Part shown: piece after piece, positions 1 through 11,378 of the stretch | Position numbering within the stretch: the first letter of the stretch is position 1 | Layout: the number at the start of each line of letters is the position of its first letter | Assembly (NCBI GenBank): GCA_958496175.1 | Contig: OY292277.1 | Coordinates: 47,627,050 to 47,691,049 of the forward strand | Direction: 5' to 3' | Origin: Sisyra terminalis | Taxonomy: Eukaryota > Arthropoda > Insecta > Neuroptera > Sisyridae | DNA: 64,000 nucleotides | Made by a program: the position numbers and the translations under genes | Notes under the pieces: model-generated | Told to the model about the DNA's origin: nothing | The model's input: only the letters and a program-made list of their open reading frames with translations | Database searches by the model: none

Positions 1-2198
1 TTTGATAGCATGGTTTGAATTGCATTAGCATCCAAAAGAAAAGGTTGATAAGAAATCGATCCAATTTTTGTAAGACTTTTTAAAAAGACATTTTTTAAAA
101 AGTGCATTAAAAAAGACCCTCGAAAGCAATCCTCGCCATTTCGTGGAGTTTCATTTGGCTTTATCAAAGTGTGTCAGAAAAAAACATTGTCAAACGATCA
201 CAACAATGTCAACGAACGAGACGCAACAATCGAACGATTTACGTCCGACAATGAAATGTTTTACGCGGCGGTAAAAGATCAAAGTCGGTCGCGAGAATGT
301 CTTTGGCATGATGTGCCATTGTTTTCACACAACGTACCGCGAATCCCAACCGGGCAAAAAAATTCGCGAAAAAAATACACACACACAAATTCCCTCTTGC
401 TATCTGTCTCACTTGAATCCCCAGGATAAATAAAACACGTCATACAAGATTTTTTCGATTTCTCTTTTTCTCGTTCAAGTACTTAGGTACTACAACCCTC
501 TGTCGTTGCTTTCAAGTAAATGGCCAACATTTCCGTATTGCATTCTCGTATTTCAGTGCATTCCGTGTGATGAACGTGAAAAAATTAAGTGAAAGAAAAG
601 AGAAAAAAAATATATATATAGCTGCCGATGTGCTCCCCACAATTCACTTAAAGGAGGCTGCCTTTCGGAAGAATTGATGGAAAAATCAAACGTCTTTTTT
701 CCCTTGAAATTCTTTAATGAAATGATAGAGGGATTTTTATAAAAATTAGTACATTATATCTGAAAGGCCTCGTCTACCAACTGTTTATCACTGCAAATGC
801 GAATCTTGATTACGTCTTATTCCATTTTTGGAAAGTGCAAATATTTTTGGATTCCTCGTTAAAATTGTCATTTAAATAAAACTTTTATTGGTTAATCTAT
901 AGATAATTACTTTCGTTAATAAATTGATAACTTCCTAAAATACCAGAGCCACTAAGCTCATACATAGACTAATTAGACAAAGAGAAACTAGTACTGGGCT
1001 AACTAGGTAAATTTTATACCAAGGATTTAAAAATTAAAATAATATAAAAACGTAATGGTGTTTTAAGATAATATGGTTCAACTACCAATTATGCTAAAAA
1101 ACCAATCAAGTCCATCAAACTACCTCCCTTATAAAGATTTCCATTTAAACTAATTATTACTAAAGGGAAATTTACATAACGAAAGTTTCTTCCCAAATCT
1201 CAAAAATTTGGGAAGAAAGTTGCCAATTATTAGTCAACAATTATTATTCTTTGGTGACTGTTTAACGTTGCATCAATTCAAAGTTCTTTAGTTGTGCATG
1301 GGAATGGAAAATTCTTTTGAAAAACCATAAGAAAATTATTTTTTGTATTCTATAATCGATAAAAGACATTACAAAAGTGAGGATATATACATTTTTAGTT
1401 CGAAAAAAATATTTTTTTCACAAAAAAAAAAAATGTTTCAATATTAATAAGCAAATGCGGGTAACAGTCCATATATTGAAACGGAAATATAAGTAGATCA
1501 TTGAGTAGTATTTATAACATTAATGAAAATTCACACAATTTCTACAATTCTACAACGGAAAACAATTAATTACCCTAAAAATTTCTCTCAATTCTTTTTC
1601 TATGGAATTTACTCTAAGATTAATTGTGTTTATTGTATGTACAAGCTAAGCTTCTCATTAATCATTTCAATAATTAGTCTTTATATATAAGGATAACTGT
1701 TTTTCCATACAATTAAAATATAGTTACAATTTAAACCAAAATCCAGTGACTAATTTTAAGGATTTAAAAAATATTGACTTAGCTGGAAAATAAGGAAATT
1801 TTTTATTTTTTTTTTAAAAAGAATGTATCATTGTGAATGGATTTATAATAAGTAGACATCGGATTATATACACTATCAAAATGCCAAAATATGCATGCAA
1901 ATATGCACTTAAAATGGGCGAAATATGCACACAATATACACAATCAAATAACCATTTATAATAATTTATATTTATTATCACATTATATTTTTTATTTATC
2001 TTTATAAATATATATAATTCTTCTGTACGTTTGTACAGGACTGAACGTTTTCTAAACGAACTTATCTCGATTTTTGGATTTTGGCAAAAAAATTGGCAAA
2101 TTTTTGGATCTTGTAATATTACATAAAACTGGGTTGTATTCTTTCGCCAAAATTATAACCAGGAAATTTGTAATTAATGATACAATAGTTCTACACAT
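1..2198. other. Gene-free AT-rich DNA with a GC-richer block near 150-360
   Basis: No convincing gene is seen. The block around 150-360 is clearly less AT-rich than its surroundings and has several ACAATG/CATTGT words plus a GATCAAAG word, which could be Sox-like and TCF-like sites. An 86-codon open frame there resembles no family I know and is taken as chance. The remainder holds poly-A/T runs and short AT repeats. Around 1860-1930 the word AATATGCA recurs three times. Confidence 0.5.
1186..1218. repeat. Perfect 13-bp inverted repeat (hairpin)
   Basis: The arms TTTCTTCCCAAAT and ATTTGGGAAGAAA are exact reverse complements separated by 7 bases. The hairpin is too short for a microRNA precursor and has no known function. 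Confidence 0.5.
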
Positions 2199-2405
2199 CT
2201 ATTTTGGGGCACAGCATCCAACTCAAACGTGAAAATAATTCAACTTTTCCATTCCAAGGCTTTGAGGACAATAATTGGTGATCATGATGCATAAATAGTA
2301 TGAGAATTGACGACGACCTATAAGTAAAATACGTAAGGGACGTGATCATTCGGCGAGTGTGAACCTATGAAGTAAGACTTAATAATCATCCAAAGCATCT
2401 TTTGG
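2199..2405 (+). pseudogene. Jockey-like LINE ORF2 C-terminal relic
   Basis: The open part reads FWGTASNSNVKIIQLFHSKA followed by LRTIIG, the conserved segment after the reverse-transcriptase domain in Jockey-clade LINEs (family pattern LWG.AS.SN...IQRFQSK.LR.I..APW). The same segment is better preserved at about 40.4 kb on the other strand. Stops and frameshifts follow, and after a frame change the C-terminal motif RLNNHPKHLL can still be read. Only about 70 residues are recognisable, so this is a dead, 5'-truncated fragment. Confidence 0.7.
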
Positions 2406-2615
2406 TACTATACTTGACCTGACAGGCCGATTTAAGTGATATGTAACCTAATAGAGATGCCTCTAACCAAATATTGTAAGTTGTGTCATTGGACACCACT
2501 AACCAACGATTGTTAAACGTTTAACACATTGCAATTAAATTTGAAAAAAAAAAACAGTGCTGTACATCAATACAAACTAATCTAATACGTCCAAAAATTC
2601 CTAGATAATCTAAGT

Positions 2616-2812
2616 CAGTGGTTCTTAACCGGTGTTCAATCAAACTCCAGAAATTCGGTTCGACAAAGATCAAGTATCACCCTCAACTCATATGACCAAT
2701 ATTTTGAATTTGAAAAAAATTATATTTTATTTTTTTCAATTAAGAAGAATTCGGTGAATACGCGCATAAAACTGGTAGAGGTCTGTACCCCCAACAGGGT
2801 TAAGAACCACTG
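2616..2812. mobile_element. hAT-type MITE, 197 bp
   Basis: The element starts CAGTGGTTCTTAACC and ends with the reverse complement of the same 15 bases. It is flanked by ATCTAAGT and ATCTAGGA (6 of 8 identical), fitting a decayed 8-bp hAT target duplication. It has no coding capacity and would depend on a hAT transposase encoded elsewhere. Confidence 0.8.
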
Positions 2813-2820
2813 ATCTAGGA

Positions 2821-4322
2821 GCTATAGCCCTCACATAGGTCATAAAAACGAGCTAAAAAACATATCTCCTCGATTTTTATAACGAAAAAAAAATTACTTT
2901 GATTCTTTAATCAGCAGCAATGCAATTTTAAAGGAACTCGAAAAATACCCTTGAATAAAAAATTGACAATTTTTATGAGTCCTTAGTACTGTTTACTACC
3001 AAAACCCAAAAACAGACTTTTTATTTATGTGGATCCTTTTTATACGTCCCTCAACCATTAAAGGAAAAATAAACATGAAAATAAAAAAATTTACTTCGCC
3101 AAAATTTAAGTTTTACAAAAAAATTATAATTAGCATTCAATACTATCATGGCTATTTATCTTTTCTTTGAATTTTTTCCTTTCATCTTTCGCTAATTACA
3201 ATAATAAGCAATTAGTTTAATTGGATAATAAACGCAAACTAATTTATATATATAATATATACATTTCTTTAGGTACTCTTCATCTTCACCTAATTTTTGA
3301 ACGTAATTTATTGGAATGCAATCACAACATTTTTTTTCCTTTTTCAACTCTTCAGTTCCTCAGTCAAATGAGGGTTACCATATACATAAAATTACCGTGG
3401 CCCGTTATTTTAGATTAAGATATACCAATCATAATATGTATCAATGTATTATCAGAGCCGAAACGTGTTAATGTCTTGCACGAAAACGAACAGCTGACTG
3501 AATAATTTATGAGAAATGATAGAGCTAACTATTTTCTTATGGTAAGTAATTAGATAAAAATGCAAGAATAATTTCACTGAATGATTTATTTAGATTGTAC
3601 GAGTTCCTCTACCTGTTAAGGGAGTACAAGATATGATATGATAGTGAGAAATTGATAGGAACGTAGACTTGTACGGTTACAAATTTGGGTTGTTAGAGGT
3701 CAAAGTCAAAAATTTGTAAAATAGTAAATTGTTTAAAAGCTATCAATGAAAAATGAATGGCAATTGTTGCCTCATATAATGTATTCTTTCTTGTATTAAA
3801 AGGAAGTACCTATATAGCAGTCGTTGAATGTGTACGATAATATAAGCCGGTTGAAGATGCAAATGCTTGATTTTTTGATACTATGAAGATGTATTCAATA
3901 GATTTAGGATCCAGGATAATAGTTTGAAAAATATATAGGATAGTTATTTGCCTCAAAGGCAATGATTCAAAGTATCGTATCACATAAATGAAATCATTTT
4001 GTATGGAAAATAGAAGTAGTCAGATATTTTTATATTTTTGAAGTGAAAACTTCTTTAGCATCGTTCTGACTTGAAATTTTTTAAAACGGAAACGGAAATC
4101 GGCAATAAAAAGAGAAACATATACATAAATCTATAAGATTTAACATGAGAGAGAATGAGGCAGGAAACATTAGTATTTCTTATGGTTATGCGCGCCTGCG
4201 TATTACACTACTTCAGAATGATTTTCATAGCGACCAATAACAACCGTGTTAAATTGCTTATTATAATTGTGGGCATAAACATTTCATTATTTTAATAAAA
4301 TTAATTTTCAAGTTTGCCGTAA
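2821..4322. other. Gene-free AT-rich DNA
   Basis: No gene, RNA gene or clear repeat is seen. A 65-codon open frame near 3.2 kb is low complexity and lacks an ATG. Confidence 0.5.
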
Positions 4323-5040
4323 ATGAATACGGATTATTGTCATGATTATCAAAAGAAAAGTAAAGAAAACAAGGCTATAAAGACGTCAAAAGATTCAATA
4401 AAACGTGTTCGTGAATTTCGAGCACGCCGAAAAGCATTCTTAACTAAGAAAAATAATAGTTCTTTTACGTTAAATAATGATTCGACTATGCAAAATAGTG
4501 AAAATGATGCTAGTAAGTATTAAAATATTTTCTAATCGCATATTTCGTCCTTAACTACGAAATTTCAATAAAATACAAGCTAATTTCAAATTAATTATGA
4601 TATCACATAATATTACGAACTGTTTTTCAGGTGCTACTCAAATAAATGTACAGCCGATTCCTTAGGTACTCACAATTTCGTCGAAATAAAGTTGCTCATG
4701 AAGAATTTCGTTAAAATTTTTTTAACAATATGTTCGGTCATAATATGTGCTCCTTTTGTGAACGATTGTGATTCCAACGAAATTTAAAACCACAACGCCC
4801 AGGACATGAAGATTTTTTATGGATAATAATTCAAAATTCTAATGCAAATGATAATATTTTACTGTGCTGCACGTATGTTCAAGCAATCGAGAAAAATGTA
4901 ATTCCAACGATGTCCAAATACAATAGTTTCATATATTAAACAATACCTGCATCTTTAGCACCACTGAATTTATTTCATACTTCCATTATAATAAGCTCTC
5001 GTATTATTTATCGAAAATGCAAATTTAGATTCAGGATAAA
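4323..5040 (+). pseudogene. Decayed Helitron-like (DUF6570-type) protein with one intron
   Basis: The first exon starts at ATG 4323 and encodes a basic segment with SIKRVREFRARRKAF, like the basic N-terminus of many insect Helitron helicase-type proteins. A donor (GTAAGT at 4513) and a pyrimidine-rich acceptor (TTTTTCAG ending at 4630) join in frame, but a stop follows 11 codons later. Further on, a frame reads FGHNMCSFCERL, then LLCCTYVQAIEKNVIPTMSK, then TIPASLAPLNLF. This matches the pattern FGHSCSVCDRLWF...C..C...L....IP..S..N.....P..LP.LNL that I associate with the DUF6570 cysteine-rich domain upstream of Helitron helicases. Internal stops show it is a relic. No Rep or helicase domain follows, so the copy is also truncated. 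The family assignment is from pattern memory. Confidence 0.6.
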
Positions 5041-5102
5041 TTTATGAAATATATATGTTAATAAATCGCAAACAAACCCTAAACCCTACAATTATCTTAC
5101 TT

Positions 5103-5114
5103 ATAAAATCTTAC
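5103..5114 (+). repeat. Target-site duplication, left copy (12 bp)
   Basis: ATAAAATCTTAC recurs exactly at 5290-5301, on the far side of the 175-bp hammerhead element. A 12-bp duplication is typical of retrotransposition rather than of most DNA transposons. Confidence 0.7.
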
Positions 5115-5289
5115 GTAGCTAATTGAATATTAAAAATTTATTTATTGAATTTTAATTGAAAATATTAAATTTTTTGTGAATCAAGAAGCCTGATGAAGTT
5201 ACGATACGTAACGAAACGTAGCTAATTGAATATTAAAAATATTAAATAAAAAAAACGATTTTAATCAACCTGAATTGTCTTCTTATTTA
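5115..5289 (+). mobile_element. 175-bp hammerhead-containing non-autonomous element
   Basis: The element is bounded by an exact 12-bp direct repeat. Its first bases, GTAGCTAATTGAATATTAAA, are repeated inside it directly after the hammerhead core (from 5218). The unit therefore begins within three bases of the predicted ribozyme cleavage point (between 5220 and 5221), runs about 103 bp to the next ribozyme, and ends with a 69-bp tail finishing CTTCTTATTTA. The same tail, in inverted form, terminates the larger element at 25.77-27.02 kb. There is no coding capacity. The structure resembles a solo terminal repeat of a Penelope-like element or an animal retrozyme. That transposition used an RNA whose 5' end was made by the ribozyme is an inference. 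Confidence 0.65.
5187..5223 (+). ncRNA. Hammerhead ribozyme motif (type I, minimal)
   Basis: Stem I is AGC pairing with GCT at the far end. The core is CTGATGA (5190-5196). Stem II is GTTAC/GTAAC around loop GATAC, followed by GAAA. Stem III is reduced to the self-complementary ACGT, followed by A as the cleavage base. All invariant core bases are present. The short palindromic stem III suggests it would act best as a dimer, as described for hammerheads of Penelope-like elements and animal retrozymes. Confidence 0.65.
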
Positions 5290-5301
5290 ATAAAATCTTA
5301 C

Positions 5302-6091
5302 ATTTGTCTCAATATCTTGAAGTTCATATTTTTTGAAGGTTTCACTTCTACCGCATGTTTTTTTTAAAGAAGGTTCTATCTTCCATTCCTTCATTGATAA
5401 GGCACTAACTTTCGTAGAATAAAAGTTGTAAGGTGTTTTTTTTGAACAAGATGTTAATTTCTCGCGGTCAAAGTTATCTGTAAAAGATCAACGAGATCCA
5501 TCGACATAAATCGACTATATCCACTAATAAAAATGATCTACATAAATACGAGCACATAAAAGTTGATCTACATAATCAATAATTACATAGATCTGGAGAG
5601 AAATGATTATTATTTTCATCACTCAGTACATTTGATTCTGAATGTACATTCGTCATCGAAGAGAATCATGTTTCTGATATATTCTTTAGCCGGTATCCAC
5701 TACATACTATACATATACTCGTATAGGTAAGCAGCAAGTAAACATTGCTATCTCAGGCACTTTGTAGCCGGTTTTCAGATTTTCTGCGTTATCTGAGATT
5801 GTGATTTTCTCACTCAGATATGGGGCCGCGCACTTCACTCGTTAACGATTGACATCCTGTTTGATAAAATACTCAATCTAGGAATCTGTGGCAAGACGTT
5901 TTTTTTTTCTTCGTCTCAATTCAATTGCCTGTAGATCGAACGAAAAACGTGAGAAAGACGTAGATTTATTTACGTACACCTCTAACTTATCTAACTAGAA
6001 GTATTACGTTGATCTTCTCATATTTTACCGGGTACTCCCACTTCCATAAGTGCGGGCAAAATTTTTCCGGAGGAAGAGGGATATATATTTA
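5302..6091. other. Gene-free stretch
   Basis: No gene or recognisable repeat is seen between the hammerhead element and the foldback element. Confidence 0.5.
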
Positions 6092-7067
6092 TTAGACTGG
6101 GCCAAAAAAATCGACTGTTTTTTTTTTGAAAAGTATATCGAAAATATTGTTCAAAGTGGCAAAAAACAAATATCGGGAAGGTTTGAGCCCTTAATATTAA
6201 TATTAAGAGGTCTATCATCTGTAATTTCGATTTTTTTTTGTGCTTTAATTTTTGCGTCAATGCTGTCAAACTATCAAGGTAGAAAAATTAATTTGCACAT
6301 ATATTTATAGAAAATTAAATTTCCTACAAAAAACGTCTCTGACACGCACATTTTTGCCAGACACGCCGTTTCCGAATAATCAAGCTTTAAACATTGATAT
6401 AGTTTTTAGATTTATCTTCTTCATTTTGGAATTTTGTAACTAACGAATAAATAAATATATAGAAATGAACAATATAGATTCTCGAAGGGAATTTAATGCT
6501 CTACAAAAAAGGTCTCTTAACGTTTTTACATAAAATCATTGTTTCAAAATTGGTTCAACAACGAAAAAAATATTAATTTAATTTTCCTTCAACTTTAATT
6601 GTGAATTACTTTTGAAAAAGTGATTTTATGTAAAAAAGTTACGAGACTTTTTTTGTTGAGCATTAAATTTCCTTCAATAATCTATATTGTTCATTTCTAT
6701 ATATTTATTTGTTCGTTAGTTACAAAATTCCAAAATAAAGAAGATAAATCTAAAAATTTTATCAGTGTTTAAAGCTTGATTATTCGGAAACGGCGTGTCT
6801 GACAAAATTTTTTAAACAGACGTTTTTTGGAGGGAATTTAATTTTCAATAAATATATGTGCAGATGAATTTTTCTACCTTGATAGTTTGACAGCATTGAC
6901 GCAAAAATGAAAGCACAAATAAAAAATCGAAATTAACGATGATAGACCTCTTAATACTAATATTAAGGGCTCAAACTTTCCCGATATTTTTTTTTTGTCA
7001 CCTTGAACAATATTTTCGATATACTTTTCAAAAAAAAAAAATAGTCAATTTTTTCTGCCCAGTCTAA
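6092..7067. mobile_element. 976-bp foldback element with long inverted arms, TA duplication
   Basis: The two halves are diverged reverse complements meeting near 6580, so almost the whole element is a palindrome. The ends are TTAGACTGGGC and its reverse complement, flanked on both sides by TA, the Tc1/mariner-type target duplication. Shared landmarks in the arms include TATATCGAAAATATTGTTC and AATATTAATATTAAGAGGT-like words. A diverged member of the same family lies at 25.95-26.97 kb. Short open frames on both strands here are by-products of the palindrome. This is a non-autonomous Tc1/mariner-type foldback MITE. Confidence 0.8.
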
Positions 7068-7069
7068 TA

Positions 7070-7875
7070 TGTATAACTATCAAAATATTATGGGTATACC
7101 GGAAAATATGTCATTTCTTCAATATACAAGTTTAACACAAAATTTAATTACAACTATTGATTTCAAATCAATGATATAGTCAGCCTCGATAGTATCAACG
7201 TTTTGACATCTACAGTGCAATTTTTTAATGCCATATCAGTAAAAATCAATTAATTACTAAGGATTTTATCAAAAAGTTACATTTTGAACACCACTTAAGC
7301 AATTTTTTATCTCTTAGTAAATGTGGTAACGATTGAAATAAATAGTAATTCCGATGAATTAACTTTAGACGATTATAATGGATACAACAATATCACCTCC
7401 TTCTTAATTAATTAATTTTTATAATAAATTAATTCTTAATTAATCGATTAAGATTAGTTAGGATTGTTTGACAGCACTTCGACTTTCTGGGATACATTTG
7501 GCATAATTTCCCTCTTAACTCTTGATTGGTTAAATTTTTGTCATATTTCGTTGGTACCAGTTGCATAAATGAAAATTATTGAATTTTAACTTTAAAAAAC
7601 TTATTTTGCATTAATAAACATCTACTGCACTTAGATAAACATTGAAAATATTTTTATCAACAACTTTGCGTCGCTACCCTTTGAAACTCTAAGAGTATAA
7701 ATACCGAATTTATATTCTTTCTGGTTTTTGGTTCTACCATTTTAATATAGATTTTGGAATATAAAATATTTTGTAATTTTTACCTAGCCGATAAATTACT
7801 CTAATCATAAAATGTCTTTAGTACCACTTTGAAATAACTTATAAGCAGATAAATGTCAATTGAATTACTATTGAT
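7070..7875. repeat. Dispersed ~0.8-kb repeat, copy 1
   Basis: This segment aligns by eye in direct orientation with 12,310-13,115. Shared landmarks include TTTTGACA near the start, TACTAAGGA, AGTTACATTT, an AACTTATTT.GCATTAAT block, AAATGTCTTTAGT and CTTTGAAATAACTTATAAGC near the end. The copies are heavily diverged. No coding potential is visible. It abuts the foldback element, which may have inserted into or beside it. Confidence 0.65.
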
Positions 7876-8479
7876 TTAAAACGACATTCTTTTCCGGAAA
7901 ACCTAATAATATGGGCCAATGTAATACAGTGCTCAGCCTTAGAAGCCATAAAACTTAAAATAATGGGATTTATATAAATTATTGGTCATTTTCTAAAGAT
8001 TGGAAAAAGAGAATATTCTAATAGCAGATTGTGACGAACTAACGTTTCAAGGAATCTCGTCAATTACCCTAAACTGTTCTTAGGGAATTATTACCCTCAG
8101 TTGGAGTATTTGTGTGAAATGAAATGATTTTTGTAGGAAAAAGAAATGAGATGGCTTATAGACCTTAAGAATTGTCTTAAAAAGATTAGTTAGTGTAGGA
8201 AAAGGTCTTATAAAATATAGTCGAGGAAAATTAAATACGGAAATATTCAAGAATTAAGAAAGAAGAAACAATATAATTCAAAACTTGTAAAAAAATCCAA
8301 AATAAAACTTTTCTATTGAGTTTGTATTATAGGTACATACTAAATTTTATATATACTTCTTATATGATCAACGTAAGTCAAAGAATATTTAATTCGAAAC
8401 AAAATCGTTATGGTTTGGTATTAAAAATGCTAGGTGTATTTTTTTTTCTCCTGGTGAACCTCGATATCAAGGATCATAG

Positions 8480-9200
8480 CTTATATATGTCACAAGCTTT
8501 CTCCTTCACCTTCGATCCTTTACAATTCTCATTACATCTGCTACTAACAAATTTGTGAGGTCTTTTATTTGGGCTAGGTATCCAATAGAATATTTGCCTC
8601 TGGTTTTTCTGCTATCCATATTCTCGGATCACAATTTTCTCCATCCAGTCCTTCCGTTTCTAGTGACCGAAATATTTAAGGATGCATTTTTTGAGAGCAG
8701 ATTTTTACTATGCAGCTCCCTTTCTTCTATGTACCGACCAAGGGATCTTTAACATCTTGCGGTAGCATTTCATTTTAAACACTTGCTATTCTATTCCAAG
8801 ATTTTGACCCATATGTCGTGATGAAGAATATCAACACTTTAGAAACCTCATTATGATCATTTTCTGAATATTGTAATCTTTCCAGATTTTAACTAGTCTT
8901 CTTAAAGCTTCTTTTGCCATTCTAATCCTTCTATTGCTTTTGGCAATTGAAATTTAGTTGATTATTTAAAATAAATAAGAGTGACACTGGTTCTTATGTT
9001 CCATACGTTAAAGGAATTCAAACATTTCCCAATCGTTTTGAGCTAAAACTATAGTGCTATTCACATAATGTAGATTGAGTACTTATTTCCTTCTATAGGG
9101 ACTTTGTTCTCCTAGTTTACTAGAGCTTTTTTTCACCCATTCTCCGTATGTGTTCGAGAAAATTGAGGAGAGAATGCACCCTTGTCTGACGCTTTTTCCA
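8480..9200 (-). pseudogene. Non-LTR retrotransposon reverse-transcriptase relic
   Basis: On the minus strand the higher-coordinate end reads VRQGCILSSIFSNTYGEW, matching the conserved RT segment VRQGC.LSP.LFN.Y.E. It continues with remnants of GGR...LRYADDT..LA. After frameshifts the downstream part reads MKCYRKMLKIPWSVHRR and ILKYFGH.KRKDWMEKIV, the C-terminal region common to insect endonuclease/reverse-transcriptase LINEs. The YADD catalytic motif is damaged and several stops interrupt the frame. The clade is uncertain, but the C-terminus differs from the Jockey-like relics elsewhere in this window, so it is a separate LINE family. Confidence 0.7.
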
Positions 9201-11142
9201 ACCCTAATTGTGTATCTATTTGAAAAGTTTTTCGTTACGGATAACATTAAGTTTACAATCCGTAGATGTTACTTAGTTAAGTAAAGGTCGAAAATCATTT
9301 ATGAATAAAAAACTTTAGTTAAGCTGATTAAAGTTTGCCTATATATTGAAACCTGCTTAAGTAAGTAACCTTTAAGAGCCTGCTTAAGGAATCATTATGA
9401 ATACGGCTGATAGTGTACAGAGGAGTGATATTATTCCCATTGAAAAATATTTGTCATTACCCAAACATTATCTATTAATTATTATAAATTTTTTGCTTTC
9501 AAAATTCAAATATTTGCTTATTTGATGCGTAAATTATCCATAATTTTCAATAAAAGCAAAAGTTTTTCCCCTTTCTGTTGTAAATGTCAGCACTTGAGAT
9601 AATTCCATAAAAAAGGACTAAATTAGAAACCTTTTTATGTAATGAAAAACAATTTCATCCCTTAAAATTTAATTATATACATCTAATTGTTGTATTCCCA
9701 TAGGAATTAATAATTCATAACATAACAAAATGATAAAATTAGTTTTTAATTATCTGATGCTGATATATTTTATTTTTATTCTTACCATAATTTAACAAAA
9801 AGAGAACATTTTTGATAGCTAATTTTTAGTTGTAATTACTAATTGTTTTTAATTACTGTTAATAAACTAATAAATTATATATCTCAAATAATAACCAATT
9901 AATTAATATATTAATGGCTTAAGTCTCAAATAATATATCATTCTCGAATAACAATAATATTTATTTAATAATTACGAGGCGATACATTATTTCGTAATTA
10001 TCATACAATTTTTATTTCAACAAACGCCATCTGTTTTTATAAAAAGAAAAAACCGATGCCCCGAGTGTGGATTACGAACTCCACTAAAGCGATTGGTGTG
10101 ATTCAAGTCTTTGCTAAACTGTGAGTCTTGTTCACGTTGACGCTAATTTAGGAATAAATTGTTCACGTTAATTGATTTTAATAGCTATAATTTGATTTCA
10201 TTACATATTTAACGAATTCAAATTGTGATTAGTAAATTGTTTGTTGCTGTTATTATTATCATTATCATTTATTATTATTATAACACCCGATTGATGTTTA
10301 AATTTGTCGAAATATTAATTTCCATTATTTTCTCGTTTTTTTTTTCTTTCTCTCTACTGAAAGGAAAATTGAATAGAACTGTAATTATTTTAATGTAGAT
10401 CATTTACTTTAAAATATCGTTTTTATAAGTCAGTGTTTGTTTTTGATGCTAGTGTGGTATATTTAACATTAAGTGATTTCCTCAAGTTTGAAAATTTGAT
10501 CAAATTTTCATTTAAAATCATGACAACTTGGTTAAATTTACCACCAATAATTGCTTTTTTGTATTTATAATTTATTTTAAAATGTTTTGATATATTTTAA
10601 GAACGGAATATCTAGTTTAGGCTACAGCACTAATTTTCTGATTTTTTCCTTCATTTCATTAAAAAAAAAATACTTTTTCTCCAGATTTTGATCTACTTTT
10701 TGAAATAAGATTAAGCAATCTTGTGGTAGTTATATAGTCCATTGATTTTTCTAGTCTTCGTTATAAATGTTAATTCTTAACGTTAAATGTTTCTTTATGA
10801 TGATGTCTACATCTTTTTCAGTCTAAAAACCGGTCAAATAAAGAAAACATTAACAATTTTAAGAACTTTCTAGACTTCTCTGAAATTCTTTGCTCAACTT
10901 TCTCGGGGAAAAAAGGCAGAAAATATGTTTTTCCACCGTTTTTAGGACCATAACATTTCCACTAGGATTAACTATTATTTTTTTAAATCAAATCTTAATT
11001 CATATTTAATATTATGGGAAATAGAAAACTTTCAGATTACATGAAAATTGTGTTCAAATTTTCATGCAATCATAACTTGTTGATTTGGTCTCTCAAAATT
11101 AATACTATTTTAATGGGAAACAAAAAAATATACCTTTTAGAT
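9201..11142. other. Gene-free AT-rich DNA
   Basis: No gene seen. Holds poly-A/T tracts and a TTA/ATT/ATC-rich microsatellite-like patch around 10,245-10,285. Confidence 0.5.
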
Positions 11143-11150
11143 GATCTTTT

Positions 11151-11370
11151 GGCTCAAGTGTACTTTAGCACACCCACAATCTGGCAACGTTGCATTTTCG
11201 ACTTTATTTTTAATTTAATTCGCGAAATTTTTGTGCATTCAATTCTAATATGGTATAATTCTCTCTTTTGTGGCTAAATTTTCATAATGGACCGATTTAA
11301 TCGCGAATTAAAAACAAAGTCGAAAATGCAACATTGCCAAATTGTGGGTGTGCTAAAGTACACATGAGCC
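11151..11370. mobile_element. 220-bp MITE with 8-bp target duplication, copy 1
   Basis: Long inverted repeats begin GGCTCAAGTGTACTTTAGCA on the left and end with its near reverse complement (GGCTCATGTG... on the minus strand). Exact GATCTTTT octamers flank both sides (11,143-11,150 and 11,371-11,378). An 8-bp duplication fits hAT or P superfamilies. The TIR is not the common CAGTGG type of the other MITEs here. A second member lies at 20,834-21,058. Arms extend about 70 bp. Confidence 0.85.
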
Positions 11371-11378
11371 GATCTTTT

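Noticed and set aside
5076..5092. Telomere-like AAACCCTAAACCCTA
   Set aside because: Only two units, and of plant type; insect telomeres usually have TTAGG. Taken as chance.
6018..6443. Overlapping open frames of 63-86 codons on both strands
   Set aside because: They lie within or at the edge of the foldback element and are shadows of its inverted arms; no family resemblance.
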